Shown: in pieces, positions 14,068 through 26,045 of the stretch
Layout: each line of letters opens with the position of its first letter
How positions within the stretch are numbered: position 1 is the stretch's first letter
NCBI GenBank assembly: GCA_036785705.1
Contig: JAWUZG010000056.1
Location: 14,986,001-15,050,000 of the forward strand
Source of the DNA: Acanthornis magna
Lineage: Eukaryota > Chordata > Aves > Passeriformes > Acanthizidae
Length of the DNA stretch: 64,000 nt
Reading direction: 5' to 3'
The notes under the pieces: model-generated
Databases searched by the model: none
What the model saw: the letters and a program-made list of their open reading frames with translations, nothing else
What the model was told of the DNA's origin: nothing
Translations under genes and position numbers: made by a program

Positions 14068-14629
14068 AAATACCTAGAATACCTTGTGTAAGATCATCTG
14101 GTAATTTAGGGGCATGTGCCTAAAAATCCCCAGAATTTTTAGAGGTTTAGTTAATTTTACCTAGGGAAAGATCACTGGTGTGCTGTAAATAATTTAGCTG
14201 TATGTCAAATAAAATGAAATAGAATGTAATTTCATTTATACATTCACTTCCCTTTCCATGGATGGATTTTGGGGACCTAACAGTGCTGTCCAAGTATATG
14301 AAAATAGAATTATAAACTGTAAAGTCTGAGTATTTCCAACATACAATTCCCATGTTGGAAACAGAGCTTGTTTTCCAGCTTTTTAGAAAGGTTGTTATGT
14401 TACTGATGTTCCAAATCTTCCTTTCACTGCAGCCAGTGCATAGGAAACTGGTTAAGGTCTATTTATTCCACATTTGTAGGTCCCTTTTGTTTTAAATGCC
14501 TAAGTCTAAAGTTAGTTGTCAGAGCTTATTATGGACTTACGCCAGGAGTGAGATCTTCGTTATTTTGCTAATCAGCTTCCTCCATATCTGCATGCTCATT
14601 TTCTGATATCTGATGAGGCGACAAGGTCA

Positions 14630-14760
14630 TTGGACGTACAAGTACTTATTTAAAAACCGACATGAGAGTGAGATAGAGGTTAGTTGGGTCTATCAGAGCT
14701 GTCAATCAATTAATGAAAATTATTGAGCAAGGACACCGTGGGGGAAGCGAACAGAAGGAA
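14630..14760. promoter_or_regulatory. Candidate enhancer with PBX-MEIS/PREP site
   Basis: The plus strand reads CTGTCAATCA at 14699-14708, the exact reverse complement of TGATTGACAG, the decamer bound by PBX together with MEIS or PREP TALE homeodomain proteins. It is directly followed by ATTAATGAAAATTATTG, which supplies further TAAT-type homeodomain cores. The surrounding 130 bp is non-repetitive and retains a few CpGs (GGACGTAC, AAACCGAC, CACCGTGG). The site match is seen in the sequence; enhancer function is inferred. Confidence 0.4.
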
Positions 14761-15345
14761 TGAAAATGACCATGGAGATGCAACATAGGGAAAATGACAG
14801 AACTGACTAAATGTGCTCACGTGAGGACTAAAACCAGACATGCTCACATGGCAAATGAAAGACAGCACTGGGAGATGCTTGGGCCAGAATATTTGCCATT
14901 ATATGGACCAAAAGACTGACAGATTACTTCAGCCTTTTGTCCAAAAGCACATTGAAAGCTGCATTTGCTAAGTAAAGAATAAAGTTGAGCGGTCCCCCAT
15001 GCATTCTGAATGGCTTTTGTTAGGGTTCTCCAGACTTTACTGCAAATTTGTAGCATGTGAAAAAATGAAATGTCTAGGGCTAGGCTAGAGTTTGCTGCTG
15101 TGGTCTGGAATTTGAAATTAGTCGAGGGGGTATAGAACAGATTCCTACCTGTAAATAAACGACGGATATAAATAGCAAAATAGGGCAGCACTGACAGAGC
15201 CTCACAAAAGCTCACTTAAAAGCTGCACTATCACTACAGTACACGGTGTACTGGCACAAGACAAGAGTATACTGTTTATCAGTACAAAAAAGAAATAATT
15301 TATAACTTGATCCTTGGGGGGAAAATGGAGAAATAAAAAATAGAC

Positions 15346-15361
15346 AAAAAAAAAAAAAAAA
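15346..15361. repeat. A16 homopolymer run
   Basis: Sixteen consecutive A inside a purine-rich stretch. No retroposed sequence is recognisable upstream of it. Confidence 0.85.
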
Positions 15362-16503
15362 GAAACAAGAGAGGAGAAAAATTGCCAATATGTTTGTGTG
15401 AATGAAAGATAGTGAGGGGAAAAATGAAAAGAGAGCGAAGTCAGAAGCAGGGAGATACTGACACCAAATCTCTGCAAAGCGTTCAAAATTCTCCAGCTGC
15501 CACGCTTTTAATTTGCTACCATTCTAATTAAAATGCAAATTAAATTTATAATTAGCATCAGCGCTTTCTAAAGAAACCTCCTTGTGTGCAGCACAAACAT
15601 ATGGGACGATGGTATAGTGTAAAGTTTGTAAAAACAGAAGGAGAGACACAAATGGAAGGACAGAAATGTTGCTACCAAATAAGTTGCTGAGTAGGAGGGG
15701 GTAGGGGAGAAAATGGGGAGACATAGTGGATTTTAAGGGATGGAATTGGGTAAGTGTCCCAGAGTAACAAAGAGATTGCTGAATATGAAAGATCTGTCCG
15801 GGAGTTACTTTTTGTTGAATCAGGTGTCAGAGGTCGTGCTGCATGTCATTGGTGTTGTATAGAGCATGCCAAAAAGGCATAAAGGGTCACAGCTTCTAAT
15901 CAAAAAGTCTATGACCAAAAATGAACCGCTGCTTGCTTCCAGATAATTAATTTAAAAATTGATGGGAAACAAAGTACTAAAATCACATCATGATTTGAGC
16001 ACATATACCATTTTAAAGCTTGCCACTTTCCATGTGAGAATCCCCCCAGAAAAGCTCCACTCTATGACATGGAACATGTAGAATCTTTGTGCCTTAATTT
16101 ATCTATGTAAATCTGGCAAAATTTCACGGTAGGAGCTTTTATTTTATCGATTTTAAAAATTAATTTCACTTTCTAGCTGGTATGGCATAAAAGTTGGAAA
16201 CAATCAGAAGATATTCAAACACTTTGATGGCAAAATGAAGCATTCCAGTTAAATCCTTGTCAGCATTCCCATAACTCAGTATTAGTGGAGGAACCCAGTT
16301 GTGTTCATTTATATTTGCTATCGTCTCTTTAAGATCCGCGTGTAAAACCCCACACCGTGAATCCCTCTGCAGCACCCAATCAAAGAGAAAAATGGTGTCA
16401 TGTGAGAGACCAGACACATCACCACTGAGACACTGTCCCAAATTAAAACGTTAATTAGAACAAACTGTGGCATACACGCTCTCGGGTTTTTTTTGGGGGG
16501 GAC

Positions 16504-16519
16504 TATTATTATTATTATT
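16504..16519. repeat. ATT trinucleotide repeat
   Basis: Five TAT/ATT units in a row, a short microsatellite. Confidence 0.85.
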
Positions 16520-18074
16520 CCATTTGCAGAAAGCTCGTGGCTATTTCATGAGCAGCAAAAGCAGCTGCATTAATCTGATAAATGATTTGTTGCAAATTTT
16601 TCCTTCATCTCTTCTGAGACTGCTGTTGGGTGCTGGTGCTTTTCTGTTGCTACTTTCACTGGATATTAAGCAGCTAATGTGGTATTAAAGGTTTGATAAA
16701 ACTACTAAGGACAAAATTGGCTTCATTATAAGAGTGTTTGGTTGTAGGGGTGTCTTTGAGTTCTCAGGGGAAGGGAGGGGAATAAACCAAGTCTGATCTC
16801 CAAAGCAGTAATTTATTTATTTTTTTCACTAAGGACCCTTGCAAAAGCTTGAGTGCTTTTAATATTCTGGGAACTTGTCTTTATTTATTAGCCAGGCTCT
16901 CTATCAGATAGTTTAAAATCTGAACGTAACAGGAATGAGTATTTCATAGTTGAGTGTTAAAATGTAACAGAACTGATGTAAAGCAGGATTGTAGGAATAT
17001 TTTTATAAGTAATAAAGTCAATTAAAAATGATAAGCCTATAATATTGTCATTGTGATAGTACCAAAATTCATTTTGCATATGCTGTCTTGGGCATGCAGA
17101 CAAACAGTAACAATTTTTGCTGTCAGATTTCAGAGCAGAATTAGAATTTTAACGTGTTTAGTTTATTTTTAGTGGGGATGAGAAGGAAGCTCTTGGCTCC
17201 ACTGGCCAAGCTGGTGCATGCCAGCAGTGGTCTGTTGGCATCAGTGCACTGAGTTCTGGTTGATGTTAGACTCTTCATCTTTTAATAAAGATTAAGAAAC
17301 CACGCACTCTCCCACTTATTTTAATCAATATTTAAAAGTATGTCTAAGAATAAGTGAACCTGTAATGCCAGTTAAAGTAAAGCTTTGTTCTGCAATGTAA
17401 CTTTTACCCTGTGAGCAAACACACCACAGCTCCATACTTTACTCACCATCAGTTCAGTTTTTGGAAGTTTTAAACACTTGCAACTCAAACTGCCTTCACC
17501 CAAAGTCTTATTGATTAACTTTGAAAATGTGTCCATCTGGATGATATCGTTATGTCCTCTTCCATGTCAACATATGCCCATCAAAAGTGTTAAGAAATTG
17601 TAATCAACTGAAATAAGGAGGAGGGCAATGCGTAGAATAGTGATGAGAAAGAATCCATCAACATTGGCATGAAGTTTCTGGGAGGAAAATTATTTGGGGC
17701 CTTATGGATTGCATCGAATATATGGAAACTTGAACATGTTGTAAATACAGATCGCCTTAAGCCTATTTTTAAGAAATAGAATTGGACAAATCTGTGCCAC
17801 TGTGTGAAGTTTTTTTTTTTGGTGGTATTTGATATATGTATTACCACTGCTGTAAGCCTGGAGAATGCATTCTTTATTCCCACTGTTGCTCCTGTATGTA
17901 GCCCAGGTAACTGCAGGAAAACTGCTTGTGATGGAAGGTGGACTTAGATATTCTGTAGATATTGCAGATTTAGCTAAATTGGATTTGCCTGAACATGGGG
18001 CCTGAAGCCATGGTAGTGAGTCCTTGCCCCTTAACCTAAATTTAAGCAATTATTTGAGAAACTTAGCAGCAAAA

Positions 18075-18155
18075 TTTATCTTGCCATGAAGGTAAGATAA
18101 AGGTTGGAAGGTCCTTCCAACCAAAACCATTATACGAAAATTTCATTCTATGATC
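18075..18155 (+). mobile_element. CR1 LINE fragment, 3' end
   Basis: The segment GGTCCTTCCAACCAAAACC followed by ATT...TTTCATTCTATGAT is the hallmark 3' terminus of CR1 elements in birds and other sauropsids, where an AAGGTCCCTTCCAACC box precedes short ATTCTATG units. Here the final units are mutated (ATTATACGAAAATTTCATTCTATGAT in two parts), so the copy is old. Only the last 80 bp or so is recognisable; CR1 copies are normally truncated at the 5' end. The element ends next to the minus-strand open frame at 18175-18531 but shares no evident sequence with it. Confidence 0.8.
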
Positions 18156-18174
18156 ACTAGAGATGGATTAAAAC

Positions 18175-18531
18175 CTTCAGAGAAAGTACTGCATACATAA
18201 GAGGAGAACCATGCAAATACTTTTTTCTGACTTCTTGAGGATCTAACTTCACATAAGTGGAATCCAAGACACAACACTTCTGCAATTCCACAAAATTATT
18301 ACATAACAAAAACCTGCTCTTTGGGGTGAACTTTGGCCCACATTGTACAACTTTGCAAACAGATTTTAAAAATAACTCATTGGTCTTATAAAAACTGACA
18401 ACATGAGATTGAAGTGCTTCCTGACAGCGAAATAATTCTTCTAGCACCATGATTTGGGCACCATTGTCTTCCGCACAGAATCCGAGTTCCGGATATTTGA
18501 GAAGGGAGGCAATGAGCCTAAATAAAGTCTT
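18175..18531 (-). other. Weak candidate coding exon, unrecognised product
   Basis: The minus strand carries an open frame from an ATG at 18546 to a TAG at 18157. At its start lies a splice-acceptor-like sequence: a long pyrimidine-rich, AG-free run ending TGTCCAACAG, so the first exon base would be 18531. An AAG|GTTTTA sequence at 18175/18174 could serve as a weak donor. The interval between them is 357 bp, exactly 119 codons, phase 0 at both ends. The translation starts KTLFRLIASLLKYPELGF and looks like amphipathic helices, with many Leu, Lys and Cys, but I cannot assign it to a family. Open frames of this length occur by chance elsewhere in the window, so this is not evidence of a gene by itself. 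Confidence 0.2.
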
Positions 18532-18639
18532 CTGTTGGACAGACAAAGGGTGAAAAACAAAAAGGCATAAAAGGGTTGCTTTGTGTAATTTTTAATTGTT
18601 GTCCTTTTCTTATTCAGTAAATGAAGTCACCTTTGTAGT

Positions 18640-18800
18640 GGTTTCATGAACCGCTGGGTAATCAAAATTATTATGCTGCCACCTGTTGTCCGTTAATTAT
18701 TCTGAGAAGATACTCATAAATCATAACACTGGACAATAAATCAAACTGTCAGGCCCCAGGTCAAAGGTTATGCATGAAAAGTTATAGGTCACCAACAGGG
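18640..18800. promoter_or_regulatory. Candidate regulatory block with DR1 site
   Basis: AGGTCAAAGGTTA at 18758-18770 is two nuclear-receptor half sites in direct repeat spaced by one base (DR1), the arrangement bound by HNF4, COUP-TF and RXR heterodimers. A further AGGTCA half site follows at about 18786. Upstream in the same block are CCACCTGTTGTCC (an E-box, CACCTG) and GTTAATTATT (a homeodomain core). Binding is inferred from motif matches only. Confidence 0.3.
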
Positions 18801-20675
18801 TGTGAAAGATCAGGGTTGTGGAGCATCACTCATTGTCAAGTAATGTTGGGAGAAGTGCCACTGGAACAAAAGAAAAACTAAAGTACAGAAGAATTCAGGC
18901 CCAAAGATAGGCTCCAGGCTCATGCACAAAAGGAATCAAATTGACATGTCATTACACTGCAGATCTGACAACCAGCAAGATTGTCTGGCAATGCCCCGAC
19001 TCAAATACTTTTGTCTCGACTGATCCTTGTTGTGAGCCAAGGCTCCCTTTGAAACATTTCATGTATCTGGGCCAGATTCTGCTCCTGCGAGAAGTCAATG
19101 AGTGTCTTGGCCTCTGTGTATTTGGAATTTAAAGCAGTGTTAACTTTTTTTTTGCAGTTGCTGAAGAAGCATGAGAGAGTCTATATTTGCCAGGGCAAAA
19201 ATTCATGAGCTTCTTTTCAAGTCTGACTGATTGGGTATCCAGGGCTTATCCTATTTGAGATGAATTATTTCCTGGCGGAAAAGTGAATCCAACATGACAA
19301 AGGAGCTCTAATTCCAGCCTGCAGTCAGGCCCAGGAATTTCCCTGGAAAGGCACAGTTCGATGTCCAGGGCTTAAGGAAAATGATTCTGTTGGAGTCTCA
19401 GGGGGAGAGCAATGCCAGGTCCACCTCTCCTGCTGGACCTGGGCTCGTGTCAGGAGCTTGGCTTTCTGAGAAAAGCTAAAGGAATATATAACATCTGATG
19501 TTCAACTCATTCTTTTCTTGCCCTTTCTTACACTCCAGCCCTGCTTAGCCTGGAATTCTGTCCATTCCCCGCGTCAGGGATAGCATAGACACACCTCAGG
19601 ATGAAGAGGTAGAGATTAAACTCTTGCTCTGCACCTTCCCTCTCTTCCCCCGAGGTCTGAGAAGGTGTTTGCAATGCCCATCAGCCTGAACCTGAGCTCA
19701 TCCCAGCATTGCCTGCAGCTAGGGAAAAGGACATTTCCTCCCTGCAGGGAGAGCTGGGAGAGGGCTGTGAGGTTCAGGTCTGCTGCACTTCCCTGGTTCC
19801 AGGAGTGCGATTCAGGCCTTCCTGGGTGGAAGGGATTATTGGAGAACTTTGAATTGGATTCTGGAGCAATGGGTGAGTTCAGTCCTTTTTTTTTCCCTAC
19901 TAAAAATGAAAGGTTTTTTGGCAAAGGCGTGTAGAATTCCTTCATGCTCTGAGGATGTGTTCTGTGGTTTGTGTTTGCTTGTAAAACCTTCAGCTTCCTT
20001 TCATAACCGATATATATTGAAATGCTCGTGTTCAAAATAGATTACTTGAAAGCAAATATGCACTGACAAGCAATCACGGATTTAAAACCTGGCTAGAGGT
20101 AAATTGTTTCTGATGTGAAAGAAGTCACTTCAGGAAAAAAAAAAAATTAAAAAAGCCAACATATAACCCCACCCCATAACAAAAAGGCTGCTGGGAACAG
20201 CTGTGATGTGCCAGCAGTGTGATGTACTCTGCTGTTTGGATTAACTTGCTGTTGGAATCATTTGCTGTAGGATTTGTGGCTAATGGGCAAGCAACTTCAG
20301 TTTTAAAACATGATTTATTTTCAGGAATTGTTACGATTTGGGTTTGTTTTAATGGGATGGGTTTTGCTCAGATAACCTGGATTTTGAGGTGTTTAATAAA
20401 CAAAGTAGAAGTTAATTCAAGCCCTACAATAGTGTTTGCTTCAGCATTGGCTTGGTCTTGATCTCCCTACATCAAACCTGGACGATTTTCTTCCTTTCCA
20501 TTTTGGGGAGGTTATTGAAGAATTGAGACATGGGTCTTGCCTAAATAAAGGAAAAACTTGCTTGTAAATTAGAAGCAATTGAGGTTTTGATTAGATCTGT
20601 TCATTTCCCTGTGGTCCTGGTTCCTGAACATTTGCATAAGTGGAGTTCAAAGAAATGGCCATGAGCAGTAATTCC

Positions 20676-20699
20676 TTTTTTTTTTTTTTTCTTTTTTTT
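20676..20699. repeat. T-rich homopolymer tract
   Basis: Fifteen T, one C, then eight T. Low-complexity sequence. Confidence 0.85.
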
Positions 20700-22083
20700 C
20701 TGTTAATTTTTAAAGCCTTTTAGAAAGATGCAGAATTCATTGATGATGAATAAATTTATGATGTAGAACTTTAGAACTATTAAAATCACTTGGGGCTCTG
20801 CCTTTGTGTTTCACCCTGGATTTTTATTTGTGGGCAAGATTAAATTATTTACAAATATTGTTCAAGGAGCAACTTTTTTCACCTTTTTCAACACAGAAGA
20901 AGCTTGATTTCATGAAGGCCACTAGAAATGTTGTTGCTGGTTTTATACTGGGTGCACTAGTGGATAGTACTATTGAAACTCTCGAAAGAAACTTTACTTG
21001 CATTAAAGCGAGGTTTTGTTTCCTGTTCAGAGGAATAGAGACTTGTGATTGAACAGTAAATATCACAATTCATCTATGAACTTTTTAATTGCTTGGTACT
21101 TGCCATGAACTCTATGAAGAACAATTAATGTAGTGTATCAGACAGCAAGTTTATTTGAAGATCTGTAATTAAAGTAAATTGTTAAAACTTACGATGTACG
21201 CATAGATATCCCACAGAAATGGGAATTTAATGCTCAATATATTCTTTATATCAGTTTTACTAATTATTTTAATGTCTTGAAGAACCAAGCACTGTATATA
21301 TCTAGGAATTACCCAAAATCTGTCAGCTTCCAGGGAACATGAGTTGCCACTGACCTGCAACTTTTGTATTTTCTTCCCAATCACTCTTGATTTCCTAGTG
21401 ATCATTGAATAAAATGAGGGCCCAGCTGTGGAGGTTCCCTACAAGCCTAATTGCTTTAACAACACATAGAATATTCACTAAATAGTCTCCCCATATTCTG
21501 ATGAGTGAAAACAACAGTGAAAGGTTAGGTGATTCTTCTTATTTCATCATTTTGGCAGGATCCTGAATACCTTTAATGAAATTTCCTATGCGTGTGAGAT
21601 ATTGATGCAATGCAGGAAAGCATCCAGTGAATAACACAGTATTTGTAGGAACTCAACTCTCTGCTGGTGGGCATAAAACTCTGCAGACAAACTTCCAGGC
21701 AGCTTTCAGGAAGAGATAATGCAACCCTTCTGTGGAGGGTCTCAAAGAACTCAGAGCAGACCCCAAAATGTGGGCAAACATCAGGCACACGGAGATTTGT
21801 CGAGCCCCTGATGTAGTTGACAGCATCCCAGTGGCGCCTCTCAGCCTGTGAACCTCTGCACACTTGGATTTCCCAGGGTGCACAGGACCACAAAATAAAC
21901 CCTACAATTATTCTCTGTATCTTTTGGTTTTGAGCAATTATCATATGAATGTGTGAACTCTGTGCACAGAATGAGAAAGCTGAGTGCTGGTCTGTGGTCA
22001 TCAAAATAGTTATGAACTTTCTATTCCAAAAGTGAGATTTTGCTTCTTGCCTGTTGTAGGGATTTTTTCCTTGTAATTCTTAC

Positions 22084-22098
22084 TTTTTTTTTTTTTTT
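22084..22098. repeat. T15 homopolymer run
   Basis: Fifteen consecutive T followed by AAATTTGC. Low-complexity sequence. Confidence 0.85.
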
Positions 22099-24234
22099 AA
22101 ATTTGCATTGCTAGTAATGAACAATTTAGCCATCTACTCTACTCTCATTTCACATAAAAGCAATTTCTGGCAATTCAGTGAAGGTCAATGAATAATACCC
22201 AATGCTTTGATATGAAACACTTAAGGACATCAGTAACTTGACCCCAGAACTTTTTGCAGATTCAGGCTGTAAGTGCTCAAGTAGTGTTCCCATGACACTT
22301 GGACTCTGTCAGAAAAACACAACTATACTTTGGATTAGTTGTATCATTTTTTTGGTAAGATGCGTGATCAAAGGGGATTGAAATTAAAACTTTGCAAAAG
22401 TTGTTAGCAAAATGACATTTAATTTTGATAGAGAGGCAATGAGGCAGAACATTTTGCATGTTTGCAAAATAAGTTTCATTTTGATGCGTTTGGCATTACT
22501 GATTATATTAATTAACTTAACAGCAAGTGTGAAGATTATTTATGATGCATTAAAAATGATTGGATCTTAATTGCTTCCCTGTAAGAACAAGGAAGTTGAA
22601 TTTCAGGTTGTGGAGAGCTCCACGGTTAGTCTTCTCTGTGACTTTTAACCATTGTGTTTTAAAAGCAAAGTAATTGGAATAAAACTAACCCACGCTGTTG
22701 AAACTGGGGACTGTTTGTGCTCGAGCAGTTTAGGCTGATGACAGGAATCTGGTTTGTTCTGCTCAATCTCTGACTTCATTAGCACCTCATTTTTTAAAGA
22801 TCCACACCTGATTTCCAGAATTATTTGAGTAGGGATGGTCTCGTAATCAAGTTCAAGAAACTGTTCCTTCAGGGGGATCAGTTACCCCAGGAGTGCACCA
22901 AGCAGTGAATGTAATTTGTGGAAATTCGACTCGGTATCAAAATGTTAATGAACTCAGTTTCTATAATAGTATGTTTACCTTTGTACAATAAACTTTTGTG
23001 TAAGATGCAGCTTTTCTGTGTTCTGTTCTAGCATCTGGTACATCAAGGTGGAAGTACTCCCTTTTTACACATTAAAAATTACTTAATTTTGTTTTCTGCT
23101 CTTTTAATGAAAATTTACTTCTTCACCTGACACGAATCAGATGCTGTCTCAGACTTAAAGTAAAAGAGACCAGTATCCAAAGCAATGACTTGACACGCAG
23201 AGGTACTTCAGATGGTGATTATTATAACCAAAAAAAGCAAGTTTGTTGATACCTTTTTATCCTTAATATATTTAAAATTGCATAGTTGATAGCATAGTTG
23301 CTATGAGAGCATGTGTAATATCTGTTTGATAAGTGTCTTCTCACACCCTGAGGTCTTTTATAGGCAATTTGCATTCCACAATGAGAGAAATCAGCTGGAG
23401 AGGGTTTATTGTTTTGTATAATAGAAAGGAGTGTGAAAATATTCCAGCCTTGCAGATGGTGTTGCTCGTTAGCCCCGAACATACACATGCAGAAATATTG
23501 TTTCCCCTTAAAAAAATAGGGTCTCCCCATCTTTCTTTCTTTCTTACAATGTATTTATAAAGGAGAATTCATAGTTTTGTTGTATTGGGATCATTAGTTG
23601 ATCTTGAAAGGAAAAGTGATGGGATAAAGTCTTTCTTTGAACTTTGATGTGCTGGGTGGTTTAGAGATGACAGAAAGCAAATGCTTCTTTTCTTCTCTGT
23701 TGTCTGAATAGAGAGTCCTAGATCTTGCTATAGACATCTGCTTTTCTAAAAAGTGAAAGGATAAATCTCAACTTTTCCCATAGCAGCAAAGGAAATCTCA
23801 TTTGAGAAAACTTTGAACATATAGACAGAGGTGGATTGATGAAACTGTTTAAAATCTGGCAAACATAAAACTTTCAAGAGTGCCAGAAAGTTGAAAATGG
23901 TGAATGTGTTGCAAGAGAATCAAAGACCACATGAACTCTCTCTGGTGTGTTTGGGGTTTGTGAGGTGGAAGGGTTCCTTTTGGCTTTCATGCCCTTTGGT
24001 TTAGATCCTAAAAAATGTATTTTTCTGAAGTTGGAGCCTGAAATGTGACTTTCACTGCTCTTGCAAAAGCAGCAGCCAGGAGGAACATGGAAAGAGCTTT
24101 GTTTTATTAGTGGAGGATGCCGTACTGAGGAAGGACTCCTGTGTTCAAAGCCACATGAACCCAAGATTAAAACTCTTGGCTCTCATGCCTCAAGTGTAGA
24201 AAAGAAAAGTTACCAACCTCCTAAATGTTAGGGC

Positions 24235-24256
24235 CAGCTGCAAGGTGTTGCAGCTG
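24235..24256. repeat. Perfect short inverted repeat (hairpin)
   Basis: CAGCTGCAA at 24235-24243 and its exact reverse complement TTGCAGCTG at 24248-24256 are separated by GGTG. The structure is a 9 bp stem with a 4 base loop, and each arm contains a CAGCTG E-box. It lacks a T-run that would suggest a terminator, and a vertebrate context makes that irrelevant. It could be chance or a paired bHLH site. Confidence 0.6.
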
Positions 24257-26045
24257 TTCTAGAGGAATTTCACTTGGAAGTTTTACATGAATCCAAATAC
24301 TCTGGTTTTGCAGGAGGCTGCAGCCAAAGGTGACTCTCACTTTCTGGAGCTTTCTGCTTTGAATGGCACTTGAAATACTGCAGGACCAACTGCTTTCTTG
24401 TACTGTAGCAATGCTTATGATATTGCCCAAGGTATTAATTATTCCTGGACATTGCACATGGCAAAACAGTCACATAAAATGAGAAAAAATGAGGATGTTT
24501 GATTAAATTACTCCCAGTTATGCAGTTGTTTTCATATTGTTATGGTAATTGATAGTATTCAGAACTTAACCCAGGTTCACAGTACTGTCATTTGCAAATC
24601 TGGTCCCAAGTCTGTGCTCATAAAAAGTGTCCTGGGGAATCTCTCCAGGACTGAGAATGGCCATAATCTCTTTATGCTGCTGTATCTCTGACCCTTTCTC
24701 CTTATTCAGTGAAAAGGAGTTTTTGCAGATATGGGTGCACATATCTGTAAATTCCACACTGAGTAATTGGAGGAGGACAGATATGGTAGGAATAAGCATA
24801 ATAAAAGAACTGAAAGAAAGAATCTTCCTTTCTTCATGGCCCTCCAGGTCTAAAGTGTGCTCTGTTGAATATCACCTACTTGTCAAAACGTGCCATAACA
24901 CGAGGACTTAAAAGGAATCTGTCTTGCAGTATGTGCAAATTGAAATGAGATGCAGATTTCTAGGAGAGGTAAGTAGAGGGGAAACTCCAAATGGTGGTGC
25001 CCTTATTAAATTTAGACATTGAAGAAACAATATTACAAAAATACAGCCACTCAGTATTAATTGCATTATAACATTGCCTGAAATATAGATTTATTTTGAA
25101 AACAGTGGCAAGAAGCACCGTATGTGACTCCCAGACACATCCCAGAATTGTGCATACAGTTCTCTAATTGGTCTCCTTTGTAAAACTTCGTTTGATGGGT
25201 GGTGCTGTGCATTGTTTATGTCAATTAAGTGCAGCTCGCCAGAAGAATCGCGTCTAGAGGGTATCAAGTACTTACACTGTAGAAATAAAAAATGCTGCTC
25301 TGGTGAGAGGCTTTTGGCCTTTGATTATATCTATCAAACCATCTCTTTTCATATTTCCTGTGCTTTACATGATGCCAATAGCTTTATAGAAGGCACAGAG
25401 TCTTATGGAAGATGCCTTGCTCATGGTAAGGGAGTTGGTACCACATGGTATTTAAGGTATCTTTCAACACAAACCATTCAGTGGTTCTGCGAATTCCACA
25501 TCGTTTCTAAAGCGCAGATTTCTGGTTTCTGGAATTCCTTTTTACAGTGTCAGCATCCTTCCCCTTTCCCCGTTTTCCCCATGCTTTTATTTGGTTTTAT
25601 CCATGGGCAAATGGCAGTTTTGGGGTGTGATAAGTTCATGTTATTCACTGGAGGTTTTGCATATTAAATAAACATTTGTTGATTACTGCTTCAGAAATAA
25701 CTCTGTAGTTGAAACAGCCGCCATATAAATTTAATTCCTGTTCTGTCTTTTGACACTGAATAAAAGCACTGTAAGAAAATATGGGAAATTGCAAGTACCT
25801 AATACTTGTAAAATTTTTAACCCTACAGAAAGCCTTTAAGTCTTCACAGCTCAGGGCTGAAGTGACAATGCAATATGGGAGAAATGCCTCCTTTCCATGG
25901 TACTATGTGCATGGCACAGTGCTTTCCTATAGATATCTGGTTTATTTCAGTGGAGGAATCAGGAGGTGGAGCAAGGTGGGCTTAAATCTGTTCTCAAATA
26001 GCTGTTCCAGTTGTATATTCCTATAGAAAAGTCACTCTGCTTAAT

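Larger units (their letters stand above)
14068..18074. other. Non-coding stretch with a candidate regulatory block
   Basis: No supported gene. It contains a PBX-MEIS composite site (annotated separately), an A16 run at 15346-15361 and an ATT repeat at 16504-16519. The segment 16166-16441 has a 91-codon minus-strand open frame with a pyrimidine-poor acceptor-like CTGCAG. It resembles no protein I know and is more likely non-coding. Confidence 0.5.
18801..26045. other. Long non-coding stretch, no gene seen
   Basis: No supported gene. It holds T/A-rich runs at 20135-20146, 20676-20699 and 22084-22098, a perfect-stem hairpin at 24235-24256, and a fragment at 19069-19110 reminiscent of an old amniote repeat. 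The plus-strand open frame 25212-25667 (151 codons) resembles nothing I know and has no convincing splice signals. GCCGCCAT at 25717-25724 is a YY1-type motif. Confidence 0.5.

Noticed and set aside
25212..25667. 151-codon plus-strand open frame
   Set aside because: No known family, no good acceptor or donor, and no codon pattern distinguishable from background by eye.
25661..25690. L2/MIR-like tail (AAATAAACATTTGTTGAT)
   Set aside because: The tail fits, but nothing upstream matches either family, so chance similarity in AT-rich DNA is likely.
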